Part shown: piece by piece, positions 7,562 through 14,830 of the stretch
Layout of the letters: each line of letters opens with the position of its first letter
Numbering within the stretch: position 1 is the first letter of the stretch
Virus record (IMG/VR): IMGVR_UViG_3300036792_000069
Coordinates: 1 to 22,181 of that record
Reading direction: 5' to 3' (one strand)
DNA: 22,181 nucleotides
From: a virus
Program-made: the position numbers and the translations under genes
The notes under the pieces: generated by a model
What the model saw: the letters and a program-made list of their open reading frames with translations, nothing else
Told to the model about the DNA's origin: nothing
The model's database searches: none

Positions 7562-8001
7562 GGGATCAGCTTCGGTGCAGTGAAGGCGGCGACCAGCCGC
7601 TCGCCGATGATCTTTTTTATCTCGGGCATCTTGCGCACCATCGTTTCCTTCAGGAAGGAGCGTGGCGGGATTTTCGAGGTACCCATCTCCTGATAGACAG
7701 CGATGTCGGAGTTGGATCCGATGCGCGCTTCGCGATGATCGCTGCAATGCTGGATCGTGTCCCGCATCTCGCCGGTCCGCAGCAACGGTTCATTCGGTTC
7801 GAAGCCGAGATACTCGCGCTGTTTCTGGGTCGACTGCGCAAGCTGCGGCCAGCCATAGTCATAGGTGCCGATGACTTCCTTGGCGCCCTTGTCGACCAGC
7901 TTGGCGACCTCTTTGAGGGCCTCGCGATTCTGGTGCTCGATCTCGACAACGAACCCGCCGAGGAGAGCGCCGAACTGGTCCAGTGTCAGCTCTCTGCTCA
8001 T
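7558..8001 (-). CDS. HK97 gp10-like tail/neck completion protein, 147 aa
   Basis: The ATG at 8001 overlaps the lysin stop as ATGA. The product resembles the HK97 gp10/virion morphogenesis group. It has an N-terminal helix pair (LDQFGALLGGFVVEIEHQNR), then LLRTGEMRDTI near residues 73-83, then IAVYQEMGTSKIPPRSFL near 100-117. The last matches the conserved 'YaryvE.GT...pPRPFL' block. A helical C-terminus follows. Such proteins act at the head-tail joint or as tail completion factors and normally sit in the neck gene cluster; here the gene lies between lysin and tape measure. Its stop shares four bases with that of the convergent plus-strand gene. Confidence 0.78.
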   Translation of the reverse strand: MSRELTLDQFGALLGGFVVEIEHQNREALKEVAKLVDKGAKEVIGTYDYGWPQLAQSTQKQREYLGFEPNEPLLRTGEMRDTIQHCSDHREARIGSNSDIAVYQEMGTSKIPPRSFLKETMVRKMPEIKKIIGERLVAAFTAPKLIP

Positions 8002-9290
8002 TTCTTTGCCGTTTCAGTATCTCCGGGCCCACCCCACTCGAAGTGACCCCAGTCCGGATTGCGCCAATCGCCGCCGGAGACCATGTTGTGCTTTGCGAGA
8101 GCGGCACGCAGCTCCGGCCCGTGTGTCTCACGCCACCGCTCGAAATCACGCGATGTGGCGTTACGACCCGACTGGTTGATGTCGATGGCATTGCCGTAGG
8201 CATGCTGAGACCAGCGATTGGTGCCGGCAATGTGCCTTCGGTTGTAACCGCCGACATCGTGGATCGGTGCGCCGGCCTTCTCCAAGTCCTCGACGAAGCC
8301 CTTGATGGCGTCGGCGCTATTCTTGTGAACCGTGAAGGTATGGCCGCCAGAGGTCTTGATCGGCACCATGGACGATGCCGGAGGCGGTTCGCCGCGGTAA
8401 TAGTTCGCGCTCGGATGCGATGATGGCTGACGAGAGGCCTGGGGCACCGCCGTCGGATTTTTATCGAACTGCGCCTGACGCCGAGCGATCTTGTTGCCCC
8501 AGTACCGTTCGAAACCGGCATGGGTCATGTTTTCCGGCGTGCGAGCTCCGGCCGGAAGATTGCCGGCGATGTTGGTCATGGCACCGCGGGTGTAGAAGCC
8601 GAGCCCCTGCTGGTGCATGAGGTACATCTCGGTATTGGTCGGATCGCGACCGAATTTCTTGTGAAAGGCGCTCTTGTTCGCCTCGAACATGCGCGCCGCC
8701 GCCATCGCATTATCGTGCGCGCTGTAGGGATTGCCGCCGGCACCGAAGCGAGCCCACTCGGAATCCTTGCCACGCGTTCCGACCTGGAACAGCCCCTTGT
8801 ACTGGGTATGCTTGTTGGCGTTCGAGCTCGGGTCCATGTTGGACTCGATGGAGGCTACCGACTTCATGAACGACGGGCTGAGGCCATGGGCCTTTGCCGC
8901 CTCCTCAATCGCCTCATTGACCGTCTGGCTACCTTTCGGTGCGGGACGCTCACGGACACCGGATTTGTGCGCAGACTTACCCGCGCCCTCGCCTGCCTCG
9001 CCGGAACGCGGTTCATGGTAGGGGAAATGGTGGTGGCGCGGCCGGTGCGGCTCGCCCTCCGGTACCGTGCCGGGGTGATGGCGTGGATGGTGGTCGTGGT
9101 GCTCTTGGGGAGAAGCGCCATGTTCCTGGGGAGGAGATGGCGACATGCCGTGGGGAGGCTCGGAGGAGCGGCCCTCCGGGGTGTAGCCATTCTCGTCCGG
9201 GATGAACGGATCGATGGCGTGCTCGCCGACGATCCATTCGATAGACCCGACCGTGGACCCGTCGACTGTGATGGTGCCGACGCGCGTCAT
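7998..9290 (-). CDS. Virion-associated lysin: lytic transglycosylase-like plus M15 peptidase-like domains, 430 aa
   Basis: The protein has four parts. Residues 1-42 form a short domain that may anchor it to the virion. Residues 43-93 are a Pro/His-rich linker with 13 histidines. Residues 118-270 resemble a lytic transglycosylase: Glu149 in SVASIESNMDPSS, then KGLFQVG, then YLMHQQGLGFY, which would cut glycan strands. Residues 310-420 resemble M15 D-Ala-D-Ala peptidases, with zinc ligands His363 and Asp370 in SQHAYGNAIDI and His416 in WGHFEW. The ATG at 9290 is preceded by CGGAG and sits one base after the stop of the chaperone frameshift product. The likely role is local peptidoglycan opening during DNA entry. 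A lysis endolysin is less likely, because the gene is in the tail cluster with no holin nearby. Confidence 0.85.
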   Translation of the reverse strand: MTRVGTITVDGSTVGSIEWIVGEHAIDPFIPDENGYTPEGRSSEPPHGMSPSPPQEHGASPQEHHDHHPRHHPGTVPEGEPHRPRHHHFPYHEPRSGEAGEGAGKSAHKSGVRERPAPKGSQTVNEAIEEAAKAHGLSPSFMKSVASIESNMDPSSNANKHTQYKGLFQVGTRGKDSEWARFGAGGNPYSAHDNAMAAARMFEANKSAFHKKFGRDPTNTEMYLMHQQGLGFYTRGAMTNIAGNLPAGARTPENMTHAGFERYWGNKIARRQAQFDKNPTAVPQASRQPSSHPSANYYRGEPPPASSMVPIKTSGGHTFTVHKNSADAIKGFVEDLEKAGAPIHDVGGYNRRHIAGTNRWSQHAYGNAIDINQSGRNATSRDFERWRETHGPELRAALAKHNMVSGGDWRNPDWGHFEWGGPGDTETAKK

Positions 9291-9291
9291 C

Positions 9292-9857
9292 TCATCTCCG
9301 CTCGATGAACTTCATCCGGCCCCAGTCAAATTCCTGGTCGCCGTTCTCGAACTTGGCGAAGGTCACCGCATAGCCGAGCAGCTCCCAATCCGGCAGAGCA
9401 TGGGCAACATCGAACGGGACTCCGTTTTTCACCGCATAGCAGATCAGGCGAAAGACGGAGTCCTCTGTTAGTTTTTTGCTGCGGCCAGCGCGTCTGCGGG
9501 CGCGTCCTCGGCCTGATTGAGCCTGGTGGCGGCGGTGCCGGCGGCCGCGAGGCCTTCGACATCGAGTCGATCATAGATCGCATCGAGCTCGCCGCGCGAT
9601 CTCGGGAACGGGATCGGATCGCCATCGATCTCGCAGACCGTGGCGGCGATCATCAGCGGCAGCCGATGCGGCACTAGGATCTTCTCGCCGGTCTCGCTGA
9701 GCACTTCATCGGAGCCGGACAGGTCGGCGGTGAGGCCCGCGGCCTTGGTCTGCTCGGATGGCTTCAGGCGACGGACGCCGATCAGGCGGCCGAACTTGTC
9801 GGCCTCGCGCTCGACCTTGTTGTAACGGGCAAGCTTGATCTCGGACTCGGTAGGCAT
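9292..9857 (-). CDS. Tail assembly chaperone, minus-1 frameshift product (gpGT-like), about 188 aa
   Basis: The zero-frame product shares its first 128 codons with this one. At A AAA AAC (9477-9471) ribosomes can slip back one base and bypass the immediate TAA. The minus-1 frame then reads 59 more residues (starting LTEDSVFRLICYAVKNG) to a TGA at 9294-9292. That extension contains LPDWELLGYAVTFAKFENGD followed by EFDWGRMKF, the pattern of frameshift extensions of Mu-type chaperones (aromatic, 'FDW..M'). In the family the short form coats the tape measure and the long form recruits tube subunits. The extension has no start codon of its own, so simple gene calling would miss it. Confidence 0.88.
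9468..9857 (-). CDS. Tail assembly chaperone, zero-frame short form (gpG-like), 129 aa
   Basis: ATG at 9857 is chosen because GGAG lies five bases upstream. The 129-residue product starts MPTESEIKLARYNKVEREAD, is rich in charged residues, and contains LIGVRRLKPSEQTK near residue 26-39 and LMIAATVCEIDGDPIPFPRS near 68-87. This fits Mu gp41-like tail assembly chaperones ('...a.v..idG.p...p.s...'). It ends in an Ala-rich helix and AAAKN directly on the slippery site, with the TAA next. It lies downstream of tube and sheath, as expected. Chaperones of this type bind the tape measure and are absent from mature virions. Confidence 0.87.
   Translation of the reverse strand: MPTESEIKLARYNKVEREADKFGRLIGVRRLKPSEQTKAAGLTADLSGSDEVLSETGEKILVPHRLPLMIAATVCEIDGDPIPFPRSRGELDAIYDRLDVEGLAAAGTAATRLNQAEDAPADALAAAKN
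9471..9477 (-). promoter_or_regulatory. Programmed minus-1 ribosomal frameshift site, A AAA AAC
   Basis: On the minus strand the zero frame reads GCA AAA AAC TAA, so the heptamer A AAA AAC is in the correct phase for a minus-1 slip (X XXY YYZ). The stop follows directly. No strong downstream stem or pseudoknot is obvious by eye; the immediate stop codon may supply the pause. The re-read frame is open for 59 codons with tail chaperone signatures. Confidence 0.88.
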
Positions 9858-9872
9858 GCATTCTCCAATGGC

Positions 9873-9900
9873 AAAAGAAAACCCCGCCGGGTTGGCGGGG
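9873..9900 (-). terminator. Hairpin plus U-rich tail between tube and chaperone genes
   Basis: Minus-strand hairpin with arms 9900-9894 and 9888-9882, a perfect 7 bp GC stem with a 5-base loop, followed by TTTTCTTTT. It lies just after the tube stop, and its U-run ends about ten bases before the chaperone ribosome binding site. No promoter would fit downstream, so read-through is implied. Confidence 0.8.
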
Positions 9901-9907
9901 CTTGGGA

Positions 9908-10345
9908 TCAGGCGATCTGGACCTTGCGGCTGGCGTAGCCTTCGACCTTGACGGTCACCGCCTTGTCGCGGCTGATGTTGCCGTGATCTGGCATGAACAG
10001 CACCATCTTCTGGTACTGATAGCGGCTAACGCTGCCGTCGGGGTTGGTCGTGGTCTGATTGAGGAAGCCCGGCTTCTGCACCGAACCGGCGCGGAAGTTC
10101 GCGTCGGCCTTCACCATGAAGTCCTCGAGATCGGAACCGGTTCGGGTGATCGTGAACTCGATCCGGAAGCCGTCGGGGATATAGCCGTAGCTCGGGTCAT
10201 CGTTGTACGGCATGTTCTTGATGTCGTGCTTCAGCTCGGTGATGGCGACATTCTGGATGTCACCCATATTGAGCAGCGTGCCACTCGTGCCGTCATAAAA
10301 CATGAGCGAGTAGTCGACGCCGACGTTCATTCCATTGACTGGCAT
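9908..10345 (-). CDS. Tail tube protein, contractile tail (Mu gpM / P2 FII type), 145 aa
   Basis: ATG at 10345 is preceded by GGAG ten bases upstream. The protein starts MPVNGMNVGVDYSLMFYDG and has the alternating beta pattern of tube subunits: VAITELKHDIKNMPYND near residues 33-49, RIEFTITRTGSDLEDFM near 61-77, and a final strand KAVTVKVEGYASRKVQI. Tube subunits stack as hexamers around the tape measure and share a fold with the sheath-bound type VI tube. It is encoded directly after the sheath gene, the invariant sheath-then-tube order of contractile tails. Hairpins with U-runs flank it on both sides. Family assignment rests on size, beta pattern and position. Confidence 0.87.
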   Translation of the reverse strand: MPVNGMNVGVDYSLMFYDGTSGTLLNMGDIQNVAITELKHDIKNMPYNDDPSYGYIPDGFRIEFTITRTGSDLEDFMVKADANFRAGSVQKPGFLNQTTTNPDGSVSRYQYQKMVLFMPDHGNISRDKAVTVKVEGYASRKVQIA

Positions 10346-10356
10346 CTGCGGTCTCC

Positions 10357-10389
10357 AAAAGAAAACCCGCCCTGGTAAGGGACGGGTTT
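10357..10389 (-). terminator. Hairpin plus U-rich tail between sheath and tube genes
   Basis: Minus-strand hairpin with arms 10389-10379 and 10372-10363, a 10 bp GC-rich stem with one bulged base and a 6-base loop. It is followed by TTTTCTTTT and then directly by the GGAG of the tube ribosome binding site. The U-run touches the binding site, leaving no space for a promoter. Confidence 0.82.
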
Positions 10390-10411
10390 CGGGTCAGGGG
10401 TTGATGGTGGA

Positions 10412-12364
10412 TTAGGCGTTGACGTTGACGGCTTGCGCGAACTGCGACGGGTTCGGCTGCGTCGACTGCACGGTGACGGTGACGTTGCCGCCACCCTGGA
10501 ATTTCACCACGAAGTAGCGGACGACGTTCAGGTAGCGGACCTCCCAGTAGAGGAAGAGGTAACCGAGAGCCTGCAGGTTTGCCGGGTTGTTGTTGAGATC
10601 GCACTGGACCAGCCACGGCGTATCGATCATGCCTTGACCGTTGATGCCGGTGCCGACCTCGGGGCTCGCGAGCTGCGCCGAGAAGCCGTCGAACAGGGCC
10701 TTCGCTTGCGCGCGGGTCTGGTCGTTCGGCTGGATCGACTGCAGCTTGCCGATGAAGCTTCCCGCCGCCTTGCTTTCGGCAGCACGGATCAGGAAGTTCG
10801 TCATGCGGGTGTACTCGATACCGTTTGCGGCGGTGTTCGAGCTCGCATTGCGGCCGGTGGCAAACGAGAAGTAGTATCCGCCCGGCGACTGCACCGGAGG
10901 CAGGATGGTGTCGATGCCGCCCGTGTTGATCTGCGTCAACTCGGTGTCGGAATAGGTCTCGCCGAGCACCGAACGCTCCGTCGAGGAGATGCCCTGCAGC
11001 GGCTTGTTCAACGGGCTCTGCTGCGGCGAGAGATTGCCGCAGATGCCGATGCCGAACGCCGCCGGATTGATCAGGCGGGAGACGCCATTGTAGCTGTCAT
11101 AGAACGTCGGCCAGTCGCCGAGGATAAGCCAGAACCACGGCGAGTCGACGCCGGAGTTGATGCGGATCTGAAGCGCGTCCGCAATGGTGTCGCCGGAGGT
11201 CGTTGCGAACACCGGGAGCATGGTCTCCGACAGACCGAAGGAGACGACAGCCGCATAGTCTGCGATGGTGGAATGATCGCAGAGCGTGAAGCAGTCGCAA
11301 TTGGAGTTGCGCAGCGCATACATGCCCTTGCGCGGCACGATGTCCTGACCCATGAGGGTGGCATCGGTGACGCCGGCATCACCATCGGTGCCGCCACTCA
11401 GCGTGATCGGCGTCGACAGAACAGGCGGGGTCGTCGAGACGCCCGCGGTGGCGACAACGAACTGTGACGGACCATGGAACGGCGTGCCGTCATTGATGGC
11501 ATTGGCGAGGTTCGTCCAGAACGTCTGCCAGGTCCCGAGACCGCCGGCGAGCGTCGCACCCGACAGCGTGATGTTGGTCGAGGTCTTGGCAAGCGTCAGC
11601 GCATTGCCGGCGGTGCCGGCGTTGGCGCCGCTGGAGACGAACTGGTTGGCTGTAATCTTCAGCACCGAGCCGGACAGGCTGTAGCTGCACTTCACGAGGC
11701 CGGTGTCGGCCGATGCCAGCAAAAACGCCAGCAGGTTCGACAGCGTCACCGCGAGCGAGGAGCCGATGTTGACCTGCAGACCGGTGGCGCCGGACGCCAC
11801 GAAGGTGATCGCCGAGCCGGCAATCGTCAGCGTATCTGCCGCGGTCGGCTGACCGGCGAAGGTTGCGGTACCGCTTGCGGGCGTCGGACCTGCGATGTTG
11901 TTGAACTGCTCCGGCACGATGCCGGGGAAGGCAACAACACCCATGAAGGTATTGAGCGCAGAGCCGTTCTGCATCGAGAACTGGATCGCATTGCCGAGCG
12001 TGCCGGTGTACTTGCCGGTGAGCGTGACGCCGCCGGTCGTGCCGGATGCGGCAAGATCGGTGCCGTCGGAGACGCGGATCATGTAATAGCCGATGGCGCC
12101 ACCGACCTGCGAGGCTGCGGCGACATACGATGCGATGTCGTACTTGCGGATTTTCGGCGGACCAACCGTCAGGGCGACGTCGGCCGGCTTCGATCCGGGG
12201 ATCAGCGCATTGAGCGGACCCCAGCTGCCGACGCCGACCAGACCTTCGATGTTGGTCGGCGTGCCGAGAATGTTCGGCACAGGCAGGATGATGTCGCCAT
12301 AGACGCCAGGGACTTGCAGCGCAGCAAGGTTCTGCTGGCCATCGAGGAAGACATTACCGGTCAT
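10412..12364 (-). CDS. Tail sheath protein (Mu gpL type), 650 aa, with inserted beta domain
   Basis: ATG at 12364 follows GGAG by nine bases. The sheath contracts around the tube to drive penetration. Family features are an N-terminal [13 protein letters not shown], then [12 protein letters not shown] near residues 41-52 and AALAIQ-like spacing, plus a C-terminal core with [29 protein letters not shown] and [20 protein letters not shown]. The last part mediates subunit linking. Residues about 158-276 are an inserted Gly/Thr/Ala-rich beta domain ([20 protein letters not shown] to TLAGG) that would project outward. At 650 residues it is longer than Mu gpL (about 495), mostly owing to insertions. 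Hairpins with U-tails lie on both sides, suggesting separate high expression. Confidence 0.92.
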   Translation of the reverse strand: MTGNVFLDGQQNLAALQVPGVYGDIILPVPNILGTPTNIEGLVGVGSWGPLNALIPGSKPADVALTVGPPKIRKYDIASYVAAASQVGGAIGYYMIRVSDGTDLAASGTTGGVTLTGKYTGTLGNAIQFSMQNGSALNTFMGVVAFPGIVPEQFNNIAGPTPASGTATFAGQPTAADTLTIAGSAITFVASGATGLQVNIGSSLAVTLSNLLAFLLASADTGLVKCSYSLSGSVLKITANQFVSSGANAGTAGNALTLAKTSTNITLSGATLAGGLGTWQTFWTNLANAINDGTPFHGPSQFVVATAGVSTTPPVLSTPITLSGGTDGDAGVTDATLMGQDIVPRKGMYALRNSNCDCFTLCDHSTIADYAAVVSFGLSETMLPVFATTSGDTIADALQIRINSGVDSPWFWLILGDWPTFYDSYNGVSRLINPAAFGIGICGNLSPQQSPLNKPLQGISSTERSVLGETYSDTELTQINTGGIDTILPPVQSPGGYYFSFATGRNASSNTAANGIEYTRMTNFLIRAAESKAAGSFIGKLQSIQPNDQTRAQAKALFDGFSAQLASPEVGTGINGQGMIDTPWLVQCDLNNNPANLQALGYLFLYWEVRYLNVVRYFVVKFQGGGNVTVTVQSTQPNPSQFAQAVNVNA

Positions 12365-12378
12365 TGCGGTTGCTCCAA

Positions 12379-12408
12379 TAAAAAACCCGCCGGTCAGGGC
12401 GGGCTTTC
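12379..12408 (-). terminator. Hairpin plus U-rich tail upstream of the sheath gene
   Basis: Minus-strand hairpin with core arms 12403-12398 and 12391-12386 (6 bp, GC only), extended by a G-U pair and A-U pairs to about 10 bp, with a 6-base loop. TTTTTTATT follows and then GGAG of the sheath ribosome binding site. A-runs on one flank and T-runs on the other mean it could stop transcription in both directions. Confidence 0.8.
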
Positions 12409-12439
12409 AAAAAACGAGTGGATGGGGATTTGGTGGGGT

Positions 12440-12646
12440 TTACTTGGCGCGAACGAACTCGACGCCGTTGATCTCGACCTCGTCGACCTTGGCCGGCTTC
12501 TTGGCCATTGCCTGCGGCGGCGCCGGGACGCGGACGAAATGCTTGTCGCGCTGCGATTTGACGCGCTCGACTTCCGACGATTCGGTGATGCGGTCGCCCT
12601 TCTTGTAGGGGCCCCACGGGTGGACGCAGACGAGGTGGTGGTCCAT
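12440..12646 (-). CDS. Small pre-sheath protein of unknown function, 68 aa
   Basis: ATG at 12646 is preceded by GAGGAAA, a good ribosome binding site. The 68-residue product starts MDHHLVCVHPWGPYKKGDRI, followed by VERVKSQRDKHFVRVPAP and a basic C-terminus ending VEFVRAK. The beginning (HPWGPYKKGDRIT...) is a pattern I associate with small phage proteins found before the sheath or near the connector. The location matches Mu gp38, but I see no clear residue-level match. It is a real gene by start signal, size and position; its role is unknown. Confidence 0.7.
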   Translation of the reverse strand: MDHHLVCVHPWGPYKKGDRITESSEVERVKSQRDKHFVRVPAPPQAMAKKPAKVDEVEINGVEFVRAK

Positions 12647-12670
12647 GAGAGTTTCCTCTTTCTCTTTTCT

Positions 12671-13552
12671 TCAGGTGATTGCGGTAGCGACGGCGGAGGT
12701 GCCAATCGGGCCAACCCTGGAGATCGATACCTGGGTTGAGGTGATGGTGAAGATGTCGAACTTCTCGACGGTGGCGTACTCGATGTCGTAAATCAGGTCG
12801 CGCCGATAAACGCCGGTGACCTGCTTGTCGTCATTGAGGTAGGTGCCGTGATAGCGCACGATGGCCTGCGAGGTGTCCGGCATCGACGGCTTGATCGTCT
12901 GCTTGATGACGTTGTCGATGGCGCTCGCAAGCGCCGTTCGTACCGTCGGTGATGGCGCCCATACCGTCACCATGACGTGCTGGCATTGCCGCCGCGTGAC
13001 CTTGCCGGCGACGCCCTTGCCGCCTTGACGAACCGTCATCGAAAAGACGAACGGGATCGTGAGCGTGGTTGCCGTTGCCGTTGCCGAGTAACCGGCCGCA
13101 ACAGCCTGTGCCGCGAGCGCCGCCAGCATCGCTGCAACATTGGCCCCGGTCTGCGAGCAGATCACGGCGTCATCGAGGACGACGGTGAGAAATTCGCCCG
13201 GCGAAAGTGTCCCGGAGACGGTGATGACCTGGTCCGTGACCGCGACCGTGGTCGTTACCGCGGGTTCGGAGATCGTGTAGGTGTGGTCCAGGATCTGATA
13301 AGGGACGCCGCCGGCGATGCCCCATGGGAAGATCGAGACGTTGCAGACCGGCCCGCCCTCGCGCGCGACGAGGTTGCCGGTCGCATCCTTGACCTTGCCG
13401 GAAAGATCGAGCTCGACCTGATCGGGAAGCGGCCAACCCTCGAAGATGCGGACATCCATATTGGCGACCGACGGCTGTGAGGTGCCGTTCGGGTAGGTCG
13501 CGACGAGGGCCTGCTGTGCGAGGTAGGCCGTGACATCGGTGATATCCGCCAC
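12671..13552 (-). CDS. Tail terminator/tail completion-like protein with inserted domain, 293 aa
   Basis: The start is a GTG at 13552 preceded by GGAGGTG six bases away; no ATG fits better. The ends resemble tail terminator-like proteins (Mu gp37 position). An N-terminal helix ADITDVTAYLAQQALVATYP and IFEGWPLPDQVELDL lead to VSIFPWG, and the C-terminal half has TALASAIDNVIKQTIKPSMPD and VTGVYRRDLIYDIEYATV. Residues about 95-185 form an inserted Ig- or sheath-type beta domain (QVITVSGTLSPGEFLTVVLD to VRQGGKGVAGKV), similar in layout to the one in the sheath. Position between head closure and sheath genes supports the assignment. The terminator caps the tube and binds the neck. Confidence 0.7.
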   Translation of the reverse strand: MADITDVTAYLAQQALVATYPNGTSQPSVANMDVRIFEGWPLPDQVELDLSGKVKDATGNLVAREGGPVCNVSIFPWGIAGGVPYQILDHTYTISEPAVTTTVAVTDQVITVSGTLSPGEFLTVVLDDAVICSQTGANVAAMLAALAAQAVAAGYSATATATTLTIPFVFSMTVRQGGKGVAGKVTRRQCQHVMVTVWAPSPTVRTALASAIDNVIKQTIKPSMPDTSQAIVRYHGTYLNDDKQVTGVYRRDLIYDIEYATVEKFDIFTITSTQVSISRVGPIGTSAVATAIT

Positions 13553-13553
13553 G

Positions 13554-13940
13554 TCACACCTCCAGTCGGATACAATTCAGCTTCCAGCCGAGGATGTTGG
13601 GATACGCCTGCGCGACCTGGTAGCGATAGCCGACGTCGTCAACAACGATGTCACGATCACGAATTGAACCGTAGCCTGGGACCGCACCGGCGGGCAGATA
13701 GATATCCCAGGTCGGATTGGCGACGGCATCGGCAGGCAGTGCCGAGTCGCCGCGCTTCTTGCCGGTGGCGCCGGCCTGGATGCTCGCCTGCACTCCGGTG
13801 AAGAGCACGGTTTCGCCGTTTGCGCTGCCGGGATCGGTTGTCGCCTGCTCGCCGGAATAACCGGTGAGCCCGATGGCGGTGCCGTTCAATCCCGCAACCG
13901 TCTTGGCGCGACGGATTTCGATCTTGCGGATATAGAGCAT
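13554..13940 (-). CDS. Head closure / head-tail joining protein, 128 aa
   Basis: ATG at 13940 overlaps the connector stop by one base (TGATG); a TTG codon one position earlier is an alternative start. The product starts MLYIRKIEIRRAKTVAGLNG and is beta-rich. It includes ETVLFTGVQASIQAGATGKK, GDSALPADAV, PTWDIYLPAG and IVVDDVGYRYQVAQAYPNIL, ending LNCIRLEV. This arrangement (small barrel with a gap for 'id..G..y.V......n..G....v.l') is the pattern of head closure proteins, which plug the connector and receive the tail. Position between connector and tail terminator-like genes agrees. Assignment by pattern and synteny only. Confidence 0.7.
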   Translation of the reverse strand: MLYIRKIEIRRAKTVAGLNGTAIGLTGYSGEQATTDPGSANGETVLFTGVQASIQAGATGKKRGDSALPADAVANPTWDIYLPAGAVPGYGSIRDRDIVVDDVGYRYQVAQAYPNILGWKLNCIRLEV

Positions 13941-14827
13941 CAAAACCCAACCACGCGCTTGTAGTTCATCAAGGCGGAGACGATGATCGGCGGCAGCGGA
14001 ATTTTCGTGGGATCCGTCACCGAGCTGTTGCCCGCCATCTGGATCGTGGTGTCACCGGCCGAAATCTTGTTGACGTTGGCGCCGATGGTCGGGATTTGGC
14101 CCGAGGCATAGATCATCTTCAGCCAGTCGAGGCAGGCCTGCTCGATCTCGGCGGGGACCGGATTATATCCCGCGGTGTAGGAGGCTCGAATGTTCTGGAA
14201 GCCTCTGCAGAACGAATAACCAACGACAAAGATCGCGGCATCGTCATTGTAATAACCCGGCATCTGCGAGCTGCCCGACCATGCCCCGGCAGGGATCGTC
14301 TGGCCGTTGATGGTCAGCGACTGCACCGAGACCAGCGGAATATCCGGCACAAAGAGCTTGTAGCCGCCCTGCCCGTTGAAGGTCCGGCTATAGCTTGCCT
14401 GGACGACCTGATAACCGAGCCAGGCCTGGATTTGAGACGAGATCGCCGCCATGCCTCGGGCGATGAAGCCGTTGGTGTCCTGCGAGGCACCAAGAAACTG
14501 CATCGCGTTCGAAAGCGTCGTCAGGCTCGGCGGCGGTGCCGGTCGCACCGGCAGCTGGACCAGCTCGTCGAGCGTGTCGCCGGCCGCGGTGGTGACCTGG
14601 TTGAGCAGCGTGTAGTTGACGCCGAGATTGCCGCCCGACAGCCACACCTTGGAGATGGTGTTGGTGAAGCTCGACGTATTGATCGTCAGCGTCCCTGACG
14701 CGCCGGTATCACCCGACGTGATCGACCACGTCGAGGTAACGATGGTGTCGCCGGCAAGGCGAAGGGTCCAGTCGAGATCGAAGTCCTCGGTCTCTCCTGG
14801 TTGCTTTCCGCCCTGCCAAACCAACAT
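13940..14827 (-). CDS. Head-tail connector (HK97 gp6-like) fused to an N-terminal beta domain, 295 aa
   Basis: ATG at 14827 lies four bases after the previous stop. Residues 10-96 form a beta domain (EDFDLDWTLRLAGDTIVTST, SKVWLSGGNLGVNYTL, ELVQLPVR) normally found as a stand-alone small phage protein of fibre or adaptor type. Residues 100-295 are gp6-like connector: FIARGMAAISSQIQAWLGYQ (helix), RTFNGQGGYKLFVPDIPLVS, then RASYTAGYNPVPAEIEQACL followed by DWLKMIYASG, the family's 'Y.aGy..vP..ie.a...l...'. The connector ring joins the portal to the head closure protein. The fusion would hang a beta domain at the neck. Fusion is seen directly; its display role is inference. Confidence 0.78.
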   Translation of the reverse strand: MLVWQGGKQPGETEDFDLDWTLRLAGDTIVTSTWSITSGDTGASGTLTINTSSFTNTISKVWLSGGNLGVNYTLLNQVTTAAGDTLDELVQLPVRPAPPPSLTTLSNAMQFLGASQDTNGFIARGMAAISSQIQAWLGYQVVQASYSRTFNGQGGYKLFVPDIPLVSVQSLTINGQTIPAGAWSGSSQMPGYYNDDAAIFVVGYSFCRGFQNIRASYTAGYNPVPAEIEQACLDWLKMIYASGQIPTIGANVNKISAGDTTIQMAGNSSVTDPTKIPLPPIIVSALMNYKRVVGF

Positions 14828-14830
14828 GGC

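Noticed and set aside
10433-12739. Two long plus-strand frames (344 and 421 codons) over the sheath gene
   Set aside because: Antisense shadows. The sheath protein on the minus strand has clear family features and a strong start signal.
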